From: Nissolia schottii
Taxonomy: Eukaryota; Streptophyta; Magnoliopsida; Fabales; Fabaceae
Reading direction: 5' to 3'
NCBI GenBank assembly: GCA_003254905.1
Contig: QANU01026700.1
Span: 1-64,000 of the forward strand
Length of the DNA: 64,000 bases
Shown here: one piece after another, positions 10,801 to 23,499 of the stretch
How positions within the stretch are numbered: the stretch's first letter is position 1
Layout: each line of letters opens with the position of its first letter
Notes under the pieces: model-generated
Seen by the model: the letters and a program-made list of their open reading frames with translations, nothing else
Database searches by the model: none
What the model was told of the DNA's origin: nothing
Program-made: the position numbers and the translations under genes

Positions 10801-12885
10801 CTTCTGTCATTTTCTTACATTCACAATTTTCAAGAAATCTCAATCTCACTAGATGGAGGAGGGAGATGTAATTTTTCCAATTTCCTAAAAAATAATGATA
10901 ATCAGCAAACATATACAAGTTTCAAAGTTCCATGCATAAAGGATAGAAATTTGCACCTTGAGCTGCCTCTTGTGTTTTTGTTTAGGATATATGTGCCCAT
11001 AGTAAATGGTTTGTGAACCAAGTGCAACAGTTATAATGGTATACAGCTGCATATCAATACATAAGGAATAAAGGTCACACCAGCTAGCCGAGGCTGGGAA
11101 GGTCAGATAAAAAGAATGAGTTCGTAGGTTCATATTTCATAACCCCTCAGTCTTCTCTTCAGTTACAGTACTTACCACTGCCATATATAATTGAGTAGGA
11201 AGCTGCATAAACATGAAATAAAAGGAACCACTTAGCATACCCTTATTAATTTAAGCATACCCAATTATGTATCGGCGGCATATGATGCACTACAAGTTCA
11301 ACATAAATTCCATTCAGGAAATGGATAAACAAATGCTCATGATGCACCCAACAAACAGAGAAATAGATACATATATACTCTTAGAGTTCGACAGTTAGTT
11401 CACTAAAATCATAAAATGCGGATAGCATAACCACACATGCTGTTGGATTTAATTTAAAATATAATGTACATAAGTATTCCCAACAAACGCCACCATAGAG
11501 AAAAAATGAAGACAGTCTTCTTTTGCAAACTAATTATTTGAATAGAGAAACACACACTCACACAAAAAACACAGAAACTCTTCTCTCTATCTATCTCTTT
11601 CAACAGTAATGAATAATATCTCCAAATGAAAGAAGCAAAGTTAATTGATGTTGCAAATGAAGTAGTAATAGCTAAATTGATTTTCTAAATTATTCAAAAC
11701 GTAAAGAATTGAGATAGTAGTAGAAGAATGATCTTGGCCACGAAATGACCATCAAATACAGTCAATGATGCAGTCTTTTTAACAAATTGTCATACAACTT
11801 AAACTTCGTGGGGTTATGTATGGCACAGCAAGAACAGAAGACATTTTGTCATGGTTGAGTCAATATGAGGCTAAGGATTGAAAGGTTTTATGCTAGAGAC
11901 TTGAGTCTCAATGTTCTAAGGGCATTCTCTGACATGGCGAGTAACACTTTCTGAATATTCAATCCTCATTCAAAGTTTTATTAAATGTTTGTGTTATATT
12001 TTTACATCTTTAGAGTGTTTGACGAAATTTTCTAAGATTTTGAGAGGGTTGTCAAGTAGATACTAGAGTCTTCATGATTTTCAAGGCAGTTTCTACACTT
12101 AGAATCTAATATTATCAGTCAAACCTATCATCCCAGTAAATTTTTGATAAATCCAGTTTTCACGAAGAGATACATTCTTCTGTAGTAATAAAATGTTCAG
12201 TGATTCAAGTATGAACTGAGTTATTTGGATAATGACCCCTAAACTAGCCTTTGTTATTCATCATTATTGTGATCTGAATCTTTTTTATTTTATTAAAATA
12301 AAAATTATGTGAATATTGACCATGGGAGAAAGTAGTAGAAAACTTTTAAGGTTGCTCTCAAAAGGAATGATACTAAAATCCTCAAGACACGCGAAATACT
12401 CACAGTTGCAGGTTCCAGCATGCATCCAAAGAGGTTGAATAGATCCCTGCATTATAAAATAAATTGCATTAAAATAATGGACAATTGGACATATGAAGAA
12501 TAAGAATTAAGTACCAAAGGATGATGGAGATTCAAATGGACCAGCATAACAGACAAGCAAATACAAATGAGTAACTATGGATCCATTGTTTAGCATTGAA
12601 TCAGATAAGAACAAAAAATAAAAATGCAAGCAGCCCTTTGAAGATACCAAAGAAAAAGTTAATTTACCCTATTATCCATGTGATCAAGAAAGTGAGCGAG
12701 AGACCCTCAGCAGACTTAGCTTTGTAGTTTGTGATGATTTGAGGTATCTCAGCAACAACCCAAACAATGACACTGATTACACCTAAAGTGAAAGAAGCTG
12801 TATCCCTCATGTTGCTCAAAAGCTTCTTGGCCAATTGCAAGCAATGCTGATTCCCAGGACACAACAGGGACCCCATTGCATCCAT
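7813..12885 (-). CDS. PQ-loop repeat seven-helix membrane protein (vacuolar amino-acid transporter-like)
   Basis: Eleven coding exons in transcript order: 12885-12668, 12446-12404, 11202-11176, 11046-10957, 10033-9855, 9502-9334, 9247-9125, 8739-8620, 8355-8335, 8117-8059 and 7930-7813. All have GT/AG borders and matching phases, giving 388 residues. The first PQ motif (PQIITNYKAKSAEGLS) is at 48-49, followed by the GDLFNLFGCMLEPATLPTQL helix across exons 1-3. The second PQ (GGRLPQICLNIRRGHVEGLN) is at 318-319. Between them lies a hydrophilic loop (about 125-240). The protein ends SFFCIYL. Family members such as yeast Ypq1-3 and animal PQLC2 export cationic amino acids from the vacuole or lysosome; here that role is inferred. 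Exons of 21, 27 and 43 bases are unusually short. A 5'-UTR intron is likely, since an acceptor lies 16 bases before the ATG and a leader exon near 13620-13720. Confidence 0.9.
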
Positions 12886-13599
12886 TAAAAGGAACTGATA
12901 CCTACAATCCTAAAAGAAAAGAATCAGCGACACTGTTTCACTTCTCAATAAGAGATACCCTAGCACTACCACGTGACAAGAGAACCTGACTGGGGCATAA
13001 CAAGCCAAAAGGTGCCAGATAAAAGTAGTATATTCCATCATGGCAGTAACCAAAAAGAAGTAATATAATAAGAAACGAATCTTGAGTCGGATTCATTTAA
13101 CAACTGCTCATGGGCATGTCTTTTACCTACAAAATGCATATATGAAATATGATACCGATACAATTCGATTCAACACAGAAATAAAACATAATTTTTTTTT
13201 TTTCAAAATTACAGCAGATAACGCAGTTATTATAGTATGACATATAAAATTAATATAAAATTGCGTAATCTTAAGTCCATAGAGAAAAAATGCAATAAAA
13301 GTTAGCGTGTCTCACTGTAATCATAATAAAATGGTTTTATCTATTTAAAGATTGTGTACTCGTATCTATTTAAAGAGACTTTGGAATTGGTTTACGTATG
13401 ACATGAACCAAAAGGATAGGTAGCAAAGAGTTTTTTGCACCCAAAAGGGGGTTAGTGAGAAAAGAATAGCAATTGAAACAGAATTGCAACACGAGAGAGA
13501 GAGCAAGTAGAACATGCATGACAGTATTAAATTGAGATTGGGGGAACATTGAACAAATCGGTGTGAATAAACTACACCACAATGCACGTTAATTGAATG

Positions 13600-13745
13600 A
13601 AACTCACATCACAACACATGCAAAGGGGAAGAATGAATTACTCAGACAAGAAAGAAAAGGGAGCGAAATTTCGAGCTGCTTCTTCAAAGTCACGACCTCA
13701 TATCAAGAGCCTCTGCACTCGCCTTTTAATGAGAAGAAAGAAATC
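13600..13745 (-). promoter_or_regulatory. probable 5' leader exon and transcription start region of the PQ-loop gene
   Basis: A less AT-rich stretch here could splice to the acceptor that lies just before the ATG at 12885 (a minus-strand GTAG/GTATCAG site near 12900). A TCTGA/GTAATTC donor candidate is visible near 13640. The exact start is not supported. Confidence 0.35.
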
Positions 13746-13759
13746 AAGTGAGGATGACA

Positions 13760-15700
13760 ATTTTTAGCATGAACATGGGTCGGGTCCGACCCCGCCATGG
13801 TTTGGACCCGACCCGGCTTTGTCTAGTTGTGTCAAATTTTATTTTTTTTAAGTGGATATTTGCTTGACTCACGACCCGTTTTGGTCGGGTCAAGTTGAGT
13901 CGACGGGTGATTCACCATTTTTTTTTAAATTATATTTTTAATAAAAATATATTTTTTAATTAAAAATATATATTATGTTTTGATGCATAAAATGATTTTA
14001 GGCTCAAAAAAAATCTAATAACAAAACAAAATATTTTTTATTTTTAATATATATGAAATAATAAAATAAATGGCAGGTTGATAGGTAGGGTCAATTTTGA
14101 TAAGTTAGACCCAACACAAGTGATAGATCAGGCGAGTCCTTTAGCTGGGTCTTTGTGGTCTGGGCCTCTGGAATGAGCATTTACGGTCCAATTCGTAACA
14201 AAAACTAATATATCTGGAAGGATAAAAAAAAAAAAATGACAAACATGCATGTATGTTTTTTTTTTTTTAAGTATAGAAAAAAGAGAAAAGATTGTCATAA
14301 AGACCATAAAGCATACAGGCCTTGATCGTAAATAATCAGAAGCATAAATTGTGTTTAGAATCAAGTAAGATGGAAAAGTATTTGTATTACAGATCAATTC
14401 CTATTAATTATTATATTTGGAATTTAAATAAATAAGAAATGATTTCAGTTACCAATTCCATGAGAATTAAACTCCTTCCTATTTAAAATTCTATCATTTT
14501 TATAAAGATTTGTTAAAAATTGATTTCATCTTAACTTAAAAAACTAGTTTACTTTAAATTCTATGTCGAGCATCTTATCCTAGACTTATCGCCGCGGCTT
14601 GAGAGCCTCTGCGGGTTGCCGTCTCCACTTGTGCGAGCCACCGTGCATCGCGCATCTACCTCGTCTCATTCTAACAGCCACCGCGCATTTTGAATCTTCC
14701 ACCGTGAGCCACCATCTCTACCGGTAACAGTCGTCTCCGCCTGCTCTATCCATGTCACAACTCGTGTCTCACTTCTAGTTCTAGGATTCTTTTTCTATTT
14801 TTTTTTTCAACTTTTTTTATTTTTCCTTTTTCTTGCCTTTTGTGAATTTAGATGTTAAAGTAAATGGGCCTTTTTTGGGCTGTTACCTTTCTTCTCAAAA
14901 AAAAACATGGGCCTTTCTTGTGTGTGTTTTATTGTTATTTTTTACCTAGCTTTATTTTGTTTTTATAAAATAAGAATTAAATGTACCAAAAAAATAAGTA
15001 TAAAAAATCATTAATAAAAATTGATGAAAGTAAAAATTTAAAAAAAGAAGTAATTGAAGTAGAGAAAAAAAAGAGAGAGATATGATAGGGGTAAAAATGT
15101 AAATTAATTAAATGAAATTAAATCAATTTCTATTTTAATGAACTCCAGACATGATAATTGATTTCTAAATTAATTCCAATTTTATTTAATGTATTTGATT
15201 CCAAACATGATAATTGATTTATAATTCAAATCATTTCAAATAAAATAATTTATCATTTTACTTAATTCCAATCACACCCTAAGGCTTCATATCTCTCAAA
15301 TCAGTTCTTTTCTCAAAAACTAATCTATCCCAAAAAGAATTGAAGTGGCACCCACCTTTAGTTCCTAGGGAGTATTGTGCTATAGGATTTCAGTATTCAG
15401 TGTCAAATTTGTCAAATAACTCTATCAGAAACCAATTTTGGGTTTTACTATCTTATTTAAAATTTTAAGCGATTTCAATAACTCATTCTATTTGAGTGCA
15501 TAGCTTTAAACACAGTACGTATGAGCACGGTTACTTTTTACTTTTTAGAGAAAAGAATGGTATACCGGTATAGAAAGAGATTTACTACATCAAAATCTCC
15601 CAGCACTTTTAATTTACTGCTTCACTAGAATGAATGATGAATATGGAATGAAAAACGTGAATAATGAAGCACTATAGTGAAAGCATAATTAAAATTATTT
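13760..15700. other. intergenic; degenerate repeats and a GC-rich island, no gene
   Basis: Near 13775-13910 several GGGTCGGGTC / GACCCGACCC motifs recur on both strands, like the end of a non-autonomous transposon. Near 14580-14760 lies a GC-rich island with repeated GCCACCG motifs and no sustained reading frame. The 14880-15290 stretch is AT-rich and repeats ATGATAATTGATTT, ending in CCAATCACACCCTAA, which looks like a MITE edge without a clear partner. Confidence 0.35.
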
Positions 15701-15759
15701 TCTTAATTTTGCGGGTGCATGTGAAGGAGTTGAGGGATCAATAAGACGTAACCCACTAA

Positions 15760-16120
15760 TTGATGGGTTGTTGGTTCTAAACTTAACATCTCTGTTCATA
15801 ATGGAGTGCAACAAAATCAACATATTGTTCTCCTATTCAACCTTGAGAAGCTAGAAGTGATTCAATGCGAGAACATAGAAGAAACATCTCAAGGCCTTTT
15901 ATGAAGGTACCCATAACTGCGAGAAGTGATAATTGAAGATTGTCCTAATATTGAAGTGTCTTCGCGTGGATCTCTTGTCATACATACACCTAAGCTTGAG
16001 CATGTCACTGTAGCGATCAAATCACAGAGCAGCAAATATATACACAAAGGGAGATCTGAATGCTACTATAGAGGGACTTAAAAGCATTCGTATGTTTCAT
16101 CTTAGAAACCTAAATTAAAT
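15760..16120 (+). pseudogene. fragment of an NBS-LRR disease-resistance gene (LRR part)
   Basis: Conceptual reading gives LRR text typical of plant coiled-coil NBS-LRR proteins: NLTSLFIMECNKINILFS, then NLEKLEVIQCENIEETSQG, then LREVIIEDCPNIEVSSRGSL, then TPKLEHVTV and GDLNATIEGLKS. The pieces fall in different frames with at least two frame changes and an internal stop between the first two LRR units, and no NB-ARC domain is nearby. It is a small decayed fragment of a host resistance gene, not a functional locus. Confidence 0.65.
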
Positions 16121-16129
16121 ACAATATAG

Positions 16130-17090
16130 CACATTGGACATTCAAGGGTGTTCATTGGACAAACTCAAGAAATGGAATAAGTTAGGGTCAAATGCTTGGC
16201 CATTTTATAAAGTTACAATTGTTGTCGCTGGTGTGAAAAAAAATGTTATTTTATAGTGTAATAATTGCTTAAAATTACACTAATGTAACTTAATCCTAAC
16301 TATGTGTTGTGACAAGGGAAGTTTTGAATGTTTACTATAGGTTTGTTGCATTTGTTTAGTTCATTTCAATAATTGAAAACAACTTCGATTTGTGGCTATA
16401 TATTTTGGGATGTTTAGTCCTGTCATTCTTGGCATGGTTTTAGTCTTTTGAGCCTCTTGACTAAGTTATCAAGGCATTTACGACAGCGACCATAACCTTA
16501 TCTCACAGGGAGTTTCGGTTACACGAATAACTGGATCAAACAAGACCAACGACACAACTAGGTTGGTCAAAAAAGATGTGGTGGATGATTTTAATATAGG
16601 TCACTAGTGTTTCTATTATTAGACGTTGTTTTCTTCTGATCTAGGATTCCAATGGACGATTCTAGTATTCTGTACGGATCTGCATTTTCTTTTCCATTAA
16701 TTGTAAGAAGATTTCCCTTACAAGATATTTGTTCATAAGTGGTGGTTTTAGGGCATCGCTTAACTCTAAAATGTGCTTTGCAGGCTTACACAATTTTCTA
16801 TTTGATACAGAAAGTTTAGGTTAAGAAAAAGCCTCACCCCCAATTCAGGGTGAAGGTATGACTCTGAACTCATTAGAAAGACCTTCTTGATCATCCAGTA
16901 ACTGAAAACTTTAAGAATCAAGCCCACATCATGACTATGTATAATCAGAAAGTCGATAAGGTGATCTAACTTCATTGACATACATGCTGCATTATTAATT
17001 AGTAAAATATGATTAAATTAAAAGCTGAATTGCTAAAAAATTAGTCAGAATATGACAGTGACAGAATTTTTTTTCAAAATGTGATATAGT
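16130..17090. other. intergenic, no gene recognised
   Basis: No coding frame is supported. The first 120 bases may carry a further worn piece of the resistance-gene fragment (HSRVFIGQTQEME-like text), but this is too weak to call. Confidence 0.3.
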
Positions 17091-17189
17091 AGCGTGAAGT
17101 CTGTGCTAAGTACAAAATGCATTATCTATTATCTCTTAAGATATAACAATAAAAAATTAGAAAGGAAGACTCAATTTCTTTATAATTCA

Positions 17190-17655
17190 TGCAATGTCAC
17201 GTTTTCGTTCAATTCTCAACCAATTCTCGTGAGAAGTTGCGTTTCTTTCAAATTTCCATGTAATAACACATTTTCCGTGCAATGCTACATTTCGTTGATA
17301 TTCTCACGCAATGTCGCAGATCGACTACAATGTCACGTTTTCTTTAAATTCTCATGCAATGTCACGTTTTCTTCAAATTCATACGCAATACAACGTTTCC
17401 TTCTAACTATTGCAAGAGGTCATGTTTCCTTTAAATTCTCGTGCAATATCACGTTTCCTTTGAATTCTCACAGAATGCCGAGATTCCTTTCAATTACAGC
17501 GAGAATCCACGTTTCTTTCAAATTCTCGTGCAATTTGACTGCAATGTCTATTTCCTTCAAATTCCCACAAAATACCATGTTTCATTCCAATTCCCACCTA
17601 ATGCAATGTTTTCTTCCAATTACTATGTGAAGCTATGTTTCCTTCAAATTCCCTC
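17190..17655. repeat. degenerate minisatellite, about 30-bp unit
   Basis: A unit close to CAATGTCACGTTTTCTTCAA plus ATTCTCGTG recurs about 14-16 times with substitutions and small length changes. It produces a long open frame of repeated F-x-F-x-C-N-x-T-F text that is a by-product of the repeat, not a gene. Confidence 0.8.
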
Positions 17656-17789
17656 CTCCTTCTTCTCTATCTATGTATCTTCATCCTTATCTCTTAAAAT
17701 CTCTCCATCTCTTGTCTTTAAAAGCCTAAAGCCAAACAAAAACAACAGATATATCTACTAAACCAATCATGTTAACCTCTGTCTTTCCC

Positions 17790-18100
17790 TCCCTCTCTCA
17801 AAACCCACCGTCCTCCTCACCCTCTTCCATGTCATTTTCAAACAATTTTACTCCCCTCCCTCATTTCCCCGATCTCCAACTTCCCAGTTTTTGACGTCGA
17901 CGTCAACCTTTCTATCCGCATCTTTTTCAGCGTCAACCTTGAGTTTTCAGGTCTATCTTCCACCGACAGCACCGACCAATTCCTTGTAGCCAACCTCCTC
18001 AATGACGAGCCCTCCCTCCAGTATTGCTTTGCCATCTCCGCCACCACCTACAACAATTCCTCCAAGAACTCCCCGACCCCAGCTAGCAGGGGTGTTGCTT
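17790..18100 (+). other. exon-like GC-rich segment, unrecognised
   Basis: Composition shifts to C-rich, codon-like sequence. One frame reads SFDVDVNLSIRIFFSVNLEF, then SGLSSTDSTDQFLVANLLND, then EPSLQYCFAISATTYNNSS. An ATG lies upstream at about 17829 in a different frame that ends in a stop. It may be a captured or decayed gene fragment. No family was recognised. Confidence 0.3.
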
Positions 18101-18339
18101 GCATGACACGTATGGCCACGTGTCCACGTATGTTTTGGTCACTCAATTAGATACTTTATATGTTGATTAGATTGTGTTTATTGATTGAGATTTGAATTTT
18201 GAATTTGGATCTCCCCACACATTCTATTTTGGAAAGAGTCATGATTTGTGTGTTTTCGAAAAGTCAAATATTTCTTTATAGATTCTTTTTATTAAAATAT
18301 TTTGCTTATACCTTATTGTAGTTTTGTGGTTTTTGTATG

Positions 18340-18821
18340 GCATTCCTATCGGTGCAATTATAGTTATAGTATTACTCACTGAGTCTATGTGACTTACCCA
18401 ATTGATTTTACCATTTTAGATCCGATTTGAAGGACATCCAGGCATCCTCGTCAGATCGCATACTGATTTTTCATGTGGAGCCTATCACCTTCAGTGTCGT
18501 AGCTGTGTTATGATGTATTTGTAGGTGTACTTCCATTCCTTTGGTTTTGTTAAAGAATGGTTTTGTTGTTAGAGCTCCAAGAACTACATGCAGGATCTTC
18601 ACTTCCCAGTTTGTCGTATGTACTTGTTTATCGTTTAATGAACGGCTTGAGGCCAAATGAGATGATTAATTTGTACGTTAATGATATAGACATAGTGTAT
18701 ATATTAATATGACCAAGTCATGATTGTTATAATTTGTCTAAAATAATAATCGGTGAGGCTAGCTCGGGAACACGAATTTCCTAAGCGCCGGTCACAGTTC
18801 CTGTGGCCGGGGGTCGTGACA
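18340..18821 (+). mobile_element. partial LTR of a Ty3/gypsy-type retrotransposon
   Basis: The segment contains TACTCACTGAGTCTATGTGA and ends GGCCGGGGGTCGTGACA. Both are familiar from long terminal repeats of plant chromovirus-type gypsy elements. The 5' side of the LTR and the internal coding part were not found, so this is a broken, old remnant. Confidence 0.5.
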
Positions 18822-21598
18822 TATTTTGATTCCTCAAAGATTAATTCGTTAAGAAATAAAAGTTGTAAGAATAAAATCACTATAAAAGTAAAAAAAAAAA
18901 TCATATTTTAATAACTAAAAAAATGTTAAAGGATAAAACAATGGGTATCAAAATTTTAGTAATACGGCTCAAAATTAAAATGAATAAAGATATAAAATGT
19001 AATAATCTGAAAAAATAAAGTATGAACCAAATTTTAAAAAATATTAAGAAAGGACTAAAACTCAAAAATAGGTAAAAATTAGAAATCAAAATTTATTTAA
19101 AAATTATTCTTTTATTTTATTTTATTTTTTTTACAAAGCATTCTATTGCAACACGGAATCATATTACAAAGAGGAGGGGTTGTCCAAATTGACAAAGAAA
19201 AAAAAGGGCATTCCAAATATGCTAAAGAAATAACAACCTATACAACAGAACTAAAGGAGAGATGTCATTTTGTGCCTCTTAAATTCTTTGGCTGATAGTT
19301 GAAAGAGACTTCTTTTGTTGGCTCGATTAGTTTATCTTCGAAGACTTTGCCATTCCATGCAAGTGAAATTCTCCAAATGAGAAACGCTTTAGTCTCCAAA
19401 GATGTTTGGGGCAGATTGGTATCCTCTGATCTTCAACCAAATCACCACACCATCGCCAAAAATGCTACTCCGACGAGATTATAGTGACATCAAGATAACT
19501 CAGGAGATTACATAGTGAGTGTTGTCAGCTACTATGCAGCACACCACAATTTTTTGGGCTATTTTGACATCGAGAACGGGTGCTACTAATTTAGGTGATT
19601 CGTTCCTTAAACTTGATGTTTGAATGAAATTCTTTAATGTTTAAGCGATAAAAATGCTGATTTCTAATGCAAAATTATAACACGTTTTTATATTGATGGA
19701 AAGCTTGAAAAATCACCTATAAAAGATTTATTAATAAAAAAGTTTTATTACCAAATTCAATTATTAATAAAACGTGAGTTAATAATCACAATATATCATA
19801 TTTGATTTTACAGAATGTCACTAATAATAGTATGTTTGAGTTTTAGGTGAGAACACTCAGAATTAGTTCTAGCCGTTGCCAAATGTGAAAATTTTTTATT
19901 TTTAGAATTTTATAATTGATTCCGAGTATTATCTATATTAGTTTAGTACTTATGCTATGCACAAAAATTATTTTAAATTTGTTGATATTATTTTTTATAT
20001 AAATCATTTAATTTTGTTTTTTGTATATTTAAATGTTAAAAGTAAGAAAATGCTAATTTTAAATTAAGAGAGATTTAGTGGGATCAAATAGAGTGAGTTT
20101 AGTGAAATTTTAAATTTAAATTAAAATATATGGAGTAAAATTTAGTGAAAATAATTTAGGCGAAAAAATTCTTTCCACAACCAACTGTAAAAATAAGTAT
20201 GCTTTTTAGTTAATATATATTAATTAAATGTTTGAGTTTTTCTGCTATTTTAAAAACAATTTTTTGACCCATTAAATCGTTCCAATTTAAATCTTAAATT
20301 TTTCACTTGATCATACTAAATATTTATTAATTTAAAATTAATATTTTCTCACCTCTAATATTTTAAAATATAAAAATAAAATTTGAATAATTTATATAAA
20401 ATATTAGATTAACAAATTTAAAATAATTTTGTGGAGAGCATGGATGTTGTTAAGAATAATTTAGTATCTTAGATTTATTTCTAATTGATTTACTCTTGAT
20501 TTAATTTGATTATTGTCATTATTATTTTATTTTCTACCTAGCCTATAAATAAGAGTTAACTTCATAATATAACACCATTATTTTTTTATTTTCTGTCTAT
20601 TTCTTATATTTTTTGTGTCGCTTTAACTCGTTCACTCAAGATGTTTAATAGATGCTACACTAGTTACTTAAAAAATAAATATGATAGTATTTTTTTGTAT
20701 CATTTTTCTCTTATCATATTTTTTTGTTGAGTGACAGGTTCGAGAAGAATTCGCTTGCCGGCCAAAATTAGGAGTCGAATTAAAAGATTAATTAAAATAT
20801 GGATGGATTTGGAGATCCAACGTCTACAACAGCCTGGAAGAACAAACTGCTGACAAAATGGCATGTTCTGAGGAACAAATTAATTAATTCAAAATAAAGA
20901 TGTCAGAAACCCGAGGAAGCAATGATCATGACCAACATTCATCTTCTTAATATTTTATTTTTTGAAACGTAACAATTAAAATTTTGTCGTGTAAAAAACT
21001 TTTTACTTATTTCTAGTCACTTGATTTTAAGATAATAAAATAAAAAGGCTCTAAATATGAAACAAATAAAAGTAACAGTTATCCTACCCCTGTGACTGAA
21101 AAAAAAAAATTGCGTGGAACAATATTGAGTTATTAATTATTGTTACATGCATTTACAGTGAATCATTGAAGATTTTTTTATTCATTTATTGTAATATCCA
21201 TGGATTGTCATATAGGTTTAGGAGTATTTGGTAAAAAATTTAAAGCGCAATATATTTAGGTTTTCAACTTAATTTTTTTTACATTTTTTTAATAAAATCT
21301 TATTTATTTAAGTTTCTTAACCATAGTTCATAAGACACTCACACTTATAACACAAAACTGTTATTATATTTATTAGCCATCAATTTCTCTTTTTTTCTTC
21401 TATTTAAAATATGAACTCTAGAATTTATGATGACAAAATTTCATTCATGAGAAAACCTAACGATATTTACAAATTGAAAAAATACATAAGATCTAATGTA
21501 AAATAATTAAAAAAAAAACTTTTTGCATTCTAAACTAATTTAATATGTAGCTCTGCTCCTTATCTAAAACTTATTAATGTCTAAGCATCTTTAACATC
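18822..21598. other. long AT-rich intergenic stretch, no gene
   Basis: No gene is supported. Around 19130-19500 there is somewhat more complex sequence that could be the 3' end of a non-LTR element, but no domain was recognised. 19650-21560 is AT-rich with long A and T runs. Confidence 0.4.
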
Positions 21599-21600
21599 AA

Positions 21601-21851
21601 AGACCAACATAAAACAATGATGTAGTAATGTATTATATTTCTTTTAGTCATAGATCTTATTATCTTCATTATTTGTAACATTCTACAAAAGAAATGACCA
21701 CAAAATGAACTAACACAACACACAAAAGACCAACATAAAACAATGATGTAGTAATGTATTATATCTCTTTTAGTCATAGATCTTATTATCTTCATTATTT
21801 GTAACATTCTACAAAAGAAATAACCACAAAATGAACTAACACAACACACAA
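21601..21851. repeat. 126-bp tandem duplication
   Basis: The unit starting AGACCAACATAAAACAATGA at 21601 is repeated from 21727 with only a few substitutions, so the duplication is recent. Confidence 0.95.
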
Positions 21852-22214
21852 GTGGAACCTAAATAACCACAAAGGAAAAAAATAAAAACACGAGATAAAT
21901 CGTTATAAAAAATGACAAATTTAGATACATATGATCAAAATCTAATAGATTTGAGCCTTTTAAAATTTAGGGTTTAGAGTACCACTCACAAACAAATAAT
22001 AAAAAAATAGAAAAAAATAAGGATTAGAGTTTTGTCTCCCACTCCTTTAACTTTAGAATTGCAATTATCACAAAGGAATAGTACTAAGGTAGGTCAAGAA
22101 CAATATAAGCATGCATAAGTTTTTTTCTTCTTCTTGCATTGGTATCCATATTCCATTACTAGTAAAATCGACTAATCCAACTCAGAGTATTATCAGCTTG
22201 TCACTATCTTTCTT

Positions 22215-23490
22215 AACACAATTTTTTTCAGTAAATGCTAGGGGTACACCGTTTTTTCCATCACCGTACAACTACCGTATAGTGTATGTATGTTTACACA
22301 GTATCACAAAGTGCACAAACTTTTGCACACACATGGACAAACTTTTTCTACACACATGCACAAGCTTTTTCAAATATGAAACTAGATCACATCGGATCTA
22401 CAGTGCATTAAATAACGAAAAGTAATTGTTGCACTCTCTCCTACTTCCTACTAGCACTCTAAACGTGTGGATTCACTCACTACCATACACGAACATTTAA
22501 AATAGATGCACAAACTTTGGAACTAACATACACAAGCTTTTCAACAAGTAGAAATAAAAAATAAGACAAAAATGCAATGAAAACAAAGCATACGAAAAAT
22601 TTAATACTCATGTGCATAAACTTTTCTATACGCATGCACAAGAACAACCAAAAAAAAAAAAAGACTGAAACTAAAACAAATGCGAATAAGAAAACTTTGG
22701 TACTCATGTGCACAAACTTTTGAACAATAATGCAAAAACTTTTGCACAATTAGAAATAAAAAAATGGCAGGAGCAAAAATGAAAACTCTAAAATTCACAA
22801 TGTCTTGTGAAGATGGAAAACAAAGAAGAAAAAATGAAGAAATGTTTATATTAAGATAGCATATGTGATAAATGATGAAAAACAAACAAGAAAAATTGAA
22901 AAAATAAAAATAAAAAAGCTTATGTGATAAATAAAAAAAATGATGAAAAAAAAAAGGTGGTTTCTCACTTATTCCATGGGATAAATACTCCATGCTACTT
23001 AATTTATTCATTTTTAATAATTTTTACAACTAAATTCATTGAATTTTGTTAACACTTCTTGATCTAATAAAATATATTGATGAATTATATGCTTTAATGT
23101 GATAAAATAATACTTTTCAATACAGTACTTGTAGAGAGGTGCATTGTAAGCTCCAATGATCCTTAAATATCTATAAGTTGACTATTTCAATGATTGACTA
23201 ATGAAAAATTTATTACAATCATATATAACATGAAATAATAATAAAAATTAATGAATTTACTTATAAAAAAATATAAAAAATAGATAAATTAAGTAGTATG
23301 AGGTATTTATCCCATGAGGTAAGTGAGAAACCACAATTAAAATGTAAAGGAAAGTCGGCAGAGAAGAGAAAGAAAAAAGAATAGGGAAAGATGAAGAAGA
23401 AAGGGGCGTGAGAGAGAGGAGATGTGAAAAAAAAATGCGTATTTAATATGGTGTGCAATTGTTAGTAACAAAAGTAGTGCACACATAACC
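22215..23490. mobile_element. unclassified repeat element, copy A (contains a hairpin MITE)
   Basis: The left end, CAGTAAATGCTAGGGGTACACC, then TCACCGTACAACTACC and TATAGTGTATG, matches the reverse complement of the right end of a second copy at 51798-52823. The interior carries scattered units of CACAAACTTTTGCAC and variants. The right end near 23440-23490 has GTGTGCAATTGTTAG and GTGCACAC. No coding region is visible. The boundaries are approximate because no target duplication was found for this copy. Confidence 0.45.
22957..23334. mobile_element. hairpin MITE with about 55-bp inverted repeats
   Basis: The left end, GTGGTTTCTCACTTATTCCA then TGGGATAAATACTCCATGCT, is mirrored at the right end near 23280-23334 with few mismatches. 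The middle is AT-rich and non-coding, so a transcript would fold into a long hairpin. No clear target duplication was seen. It lies inside the unclassified element, so it inserted later. Confidence 0.75.
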
Positions 23491-23499
23491 TTTTTTTTT

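Noticed and set aside
17094-17761. Overlapping 178- and 106-codon plus-strand frames
   Set aside because: They are products of the 30-bp minisatellite; the residue pattern simply repeats the DNA unit.
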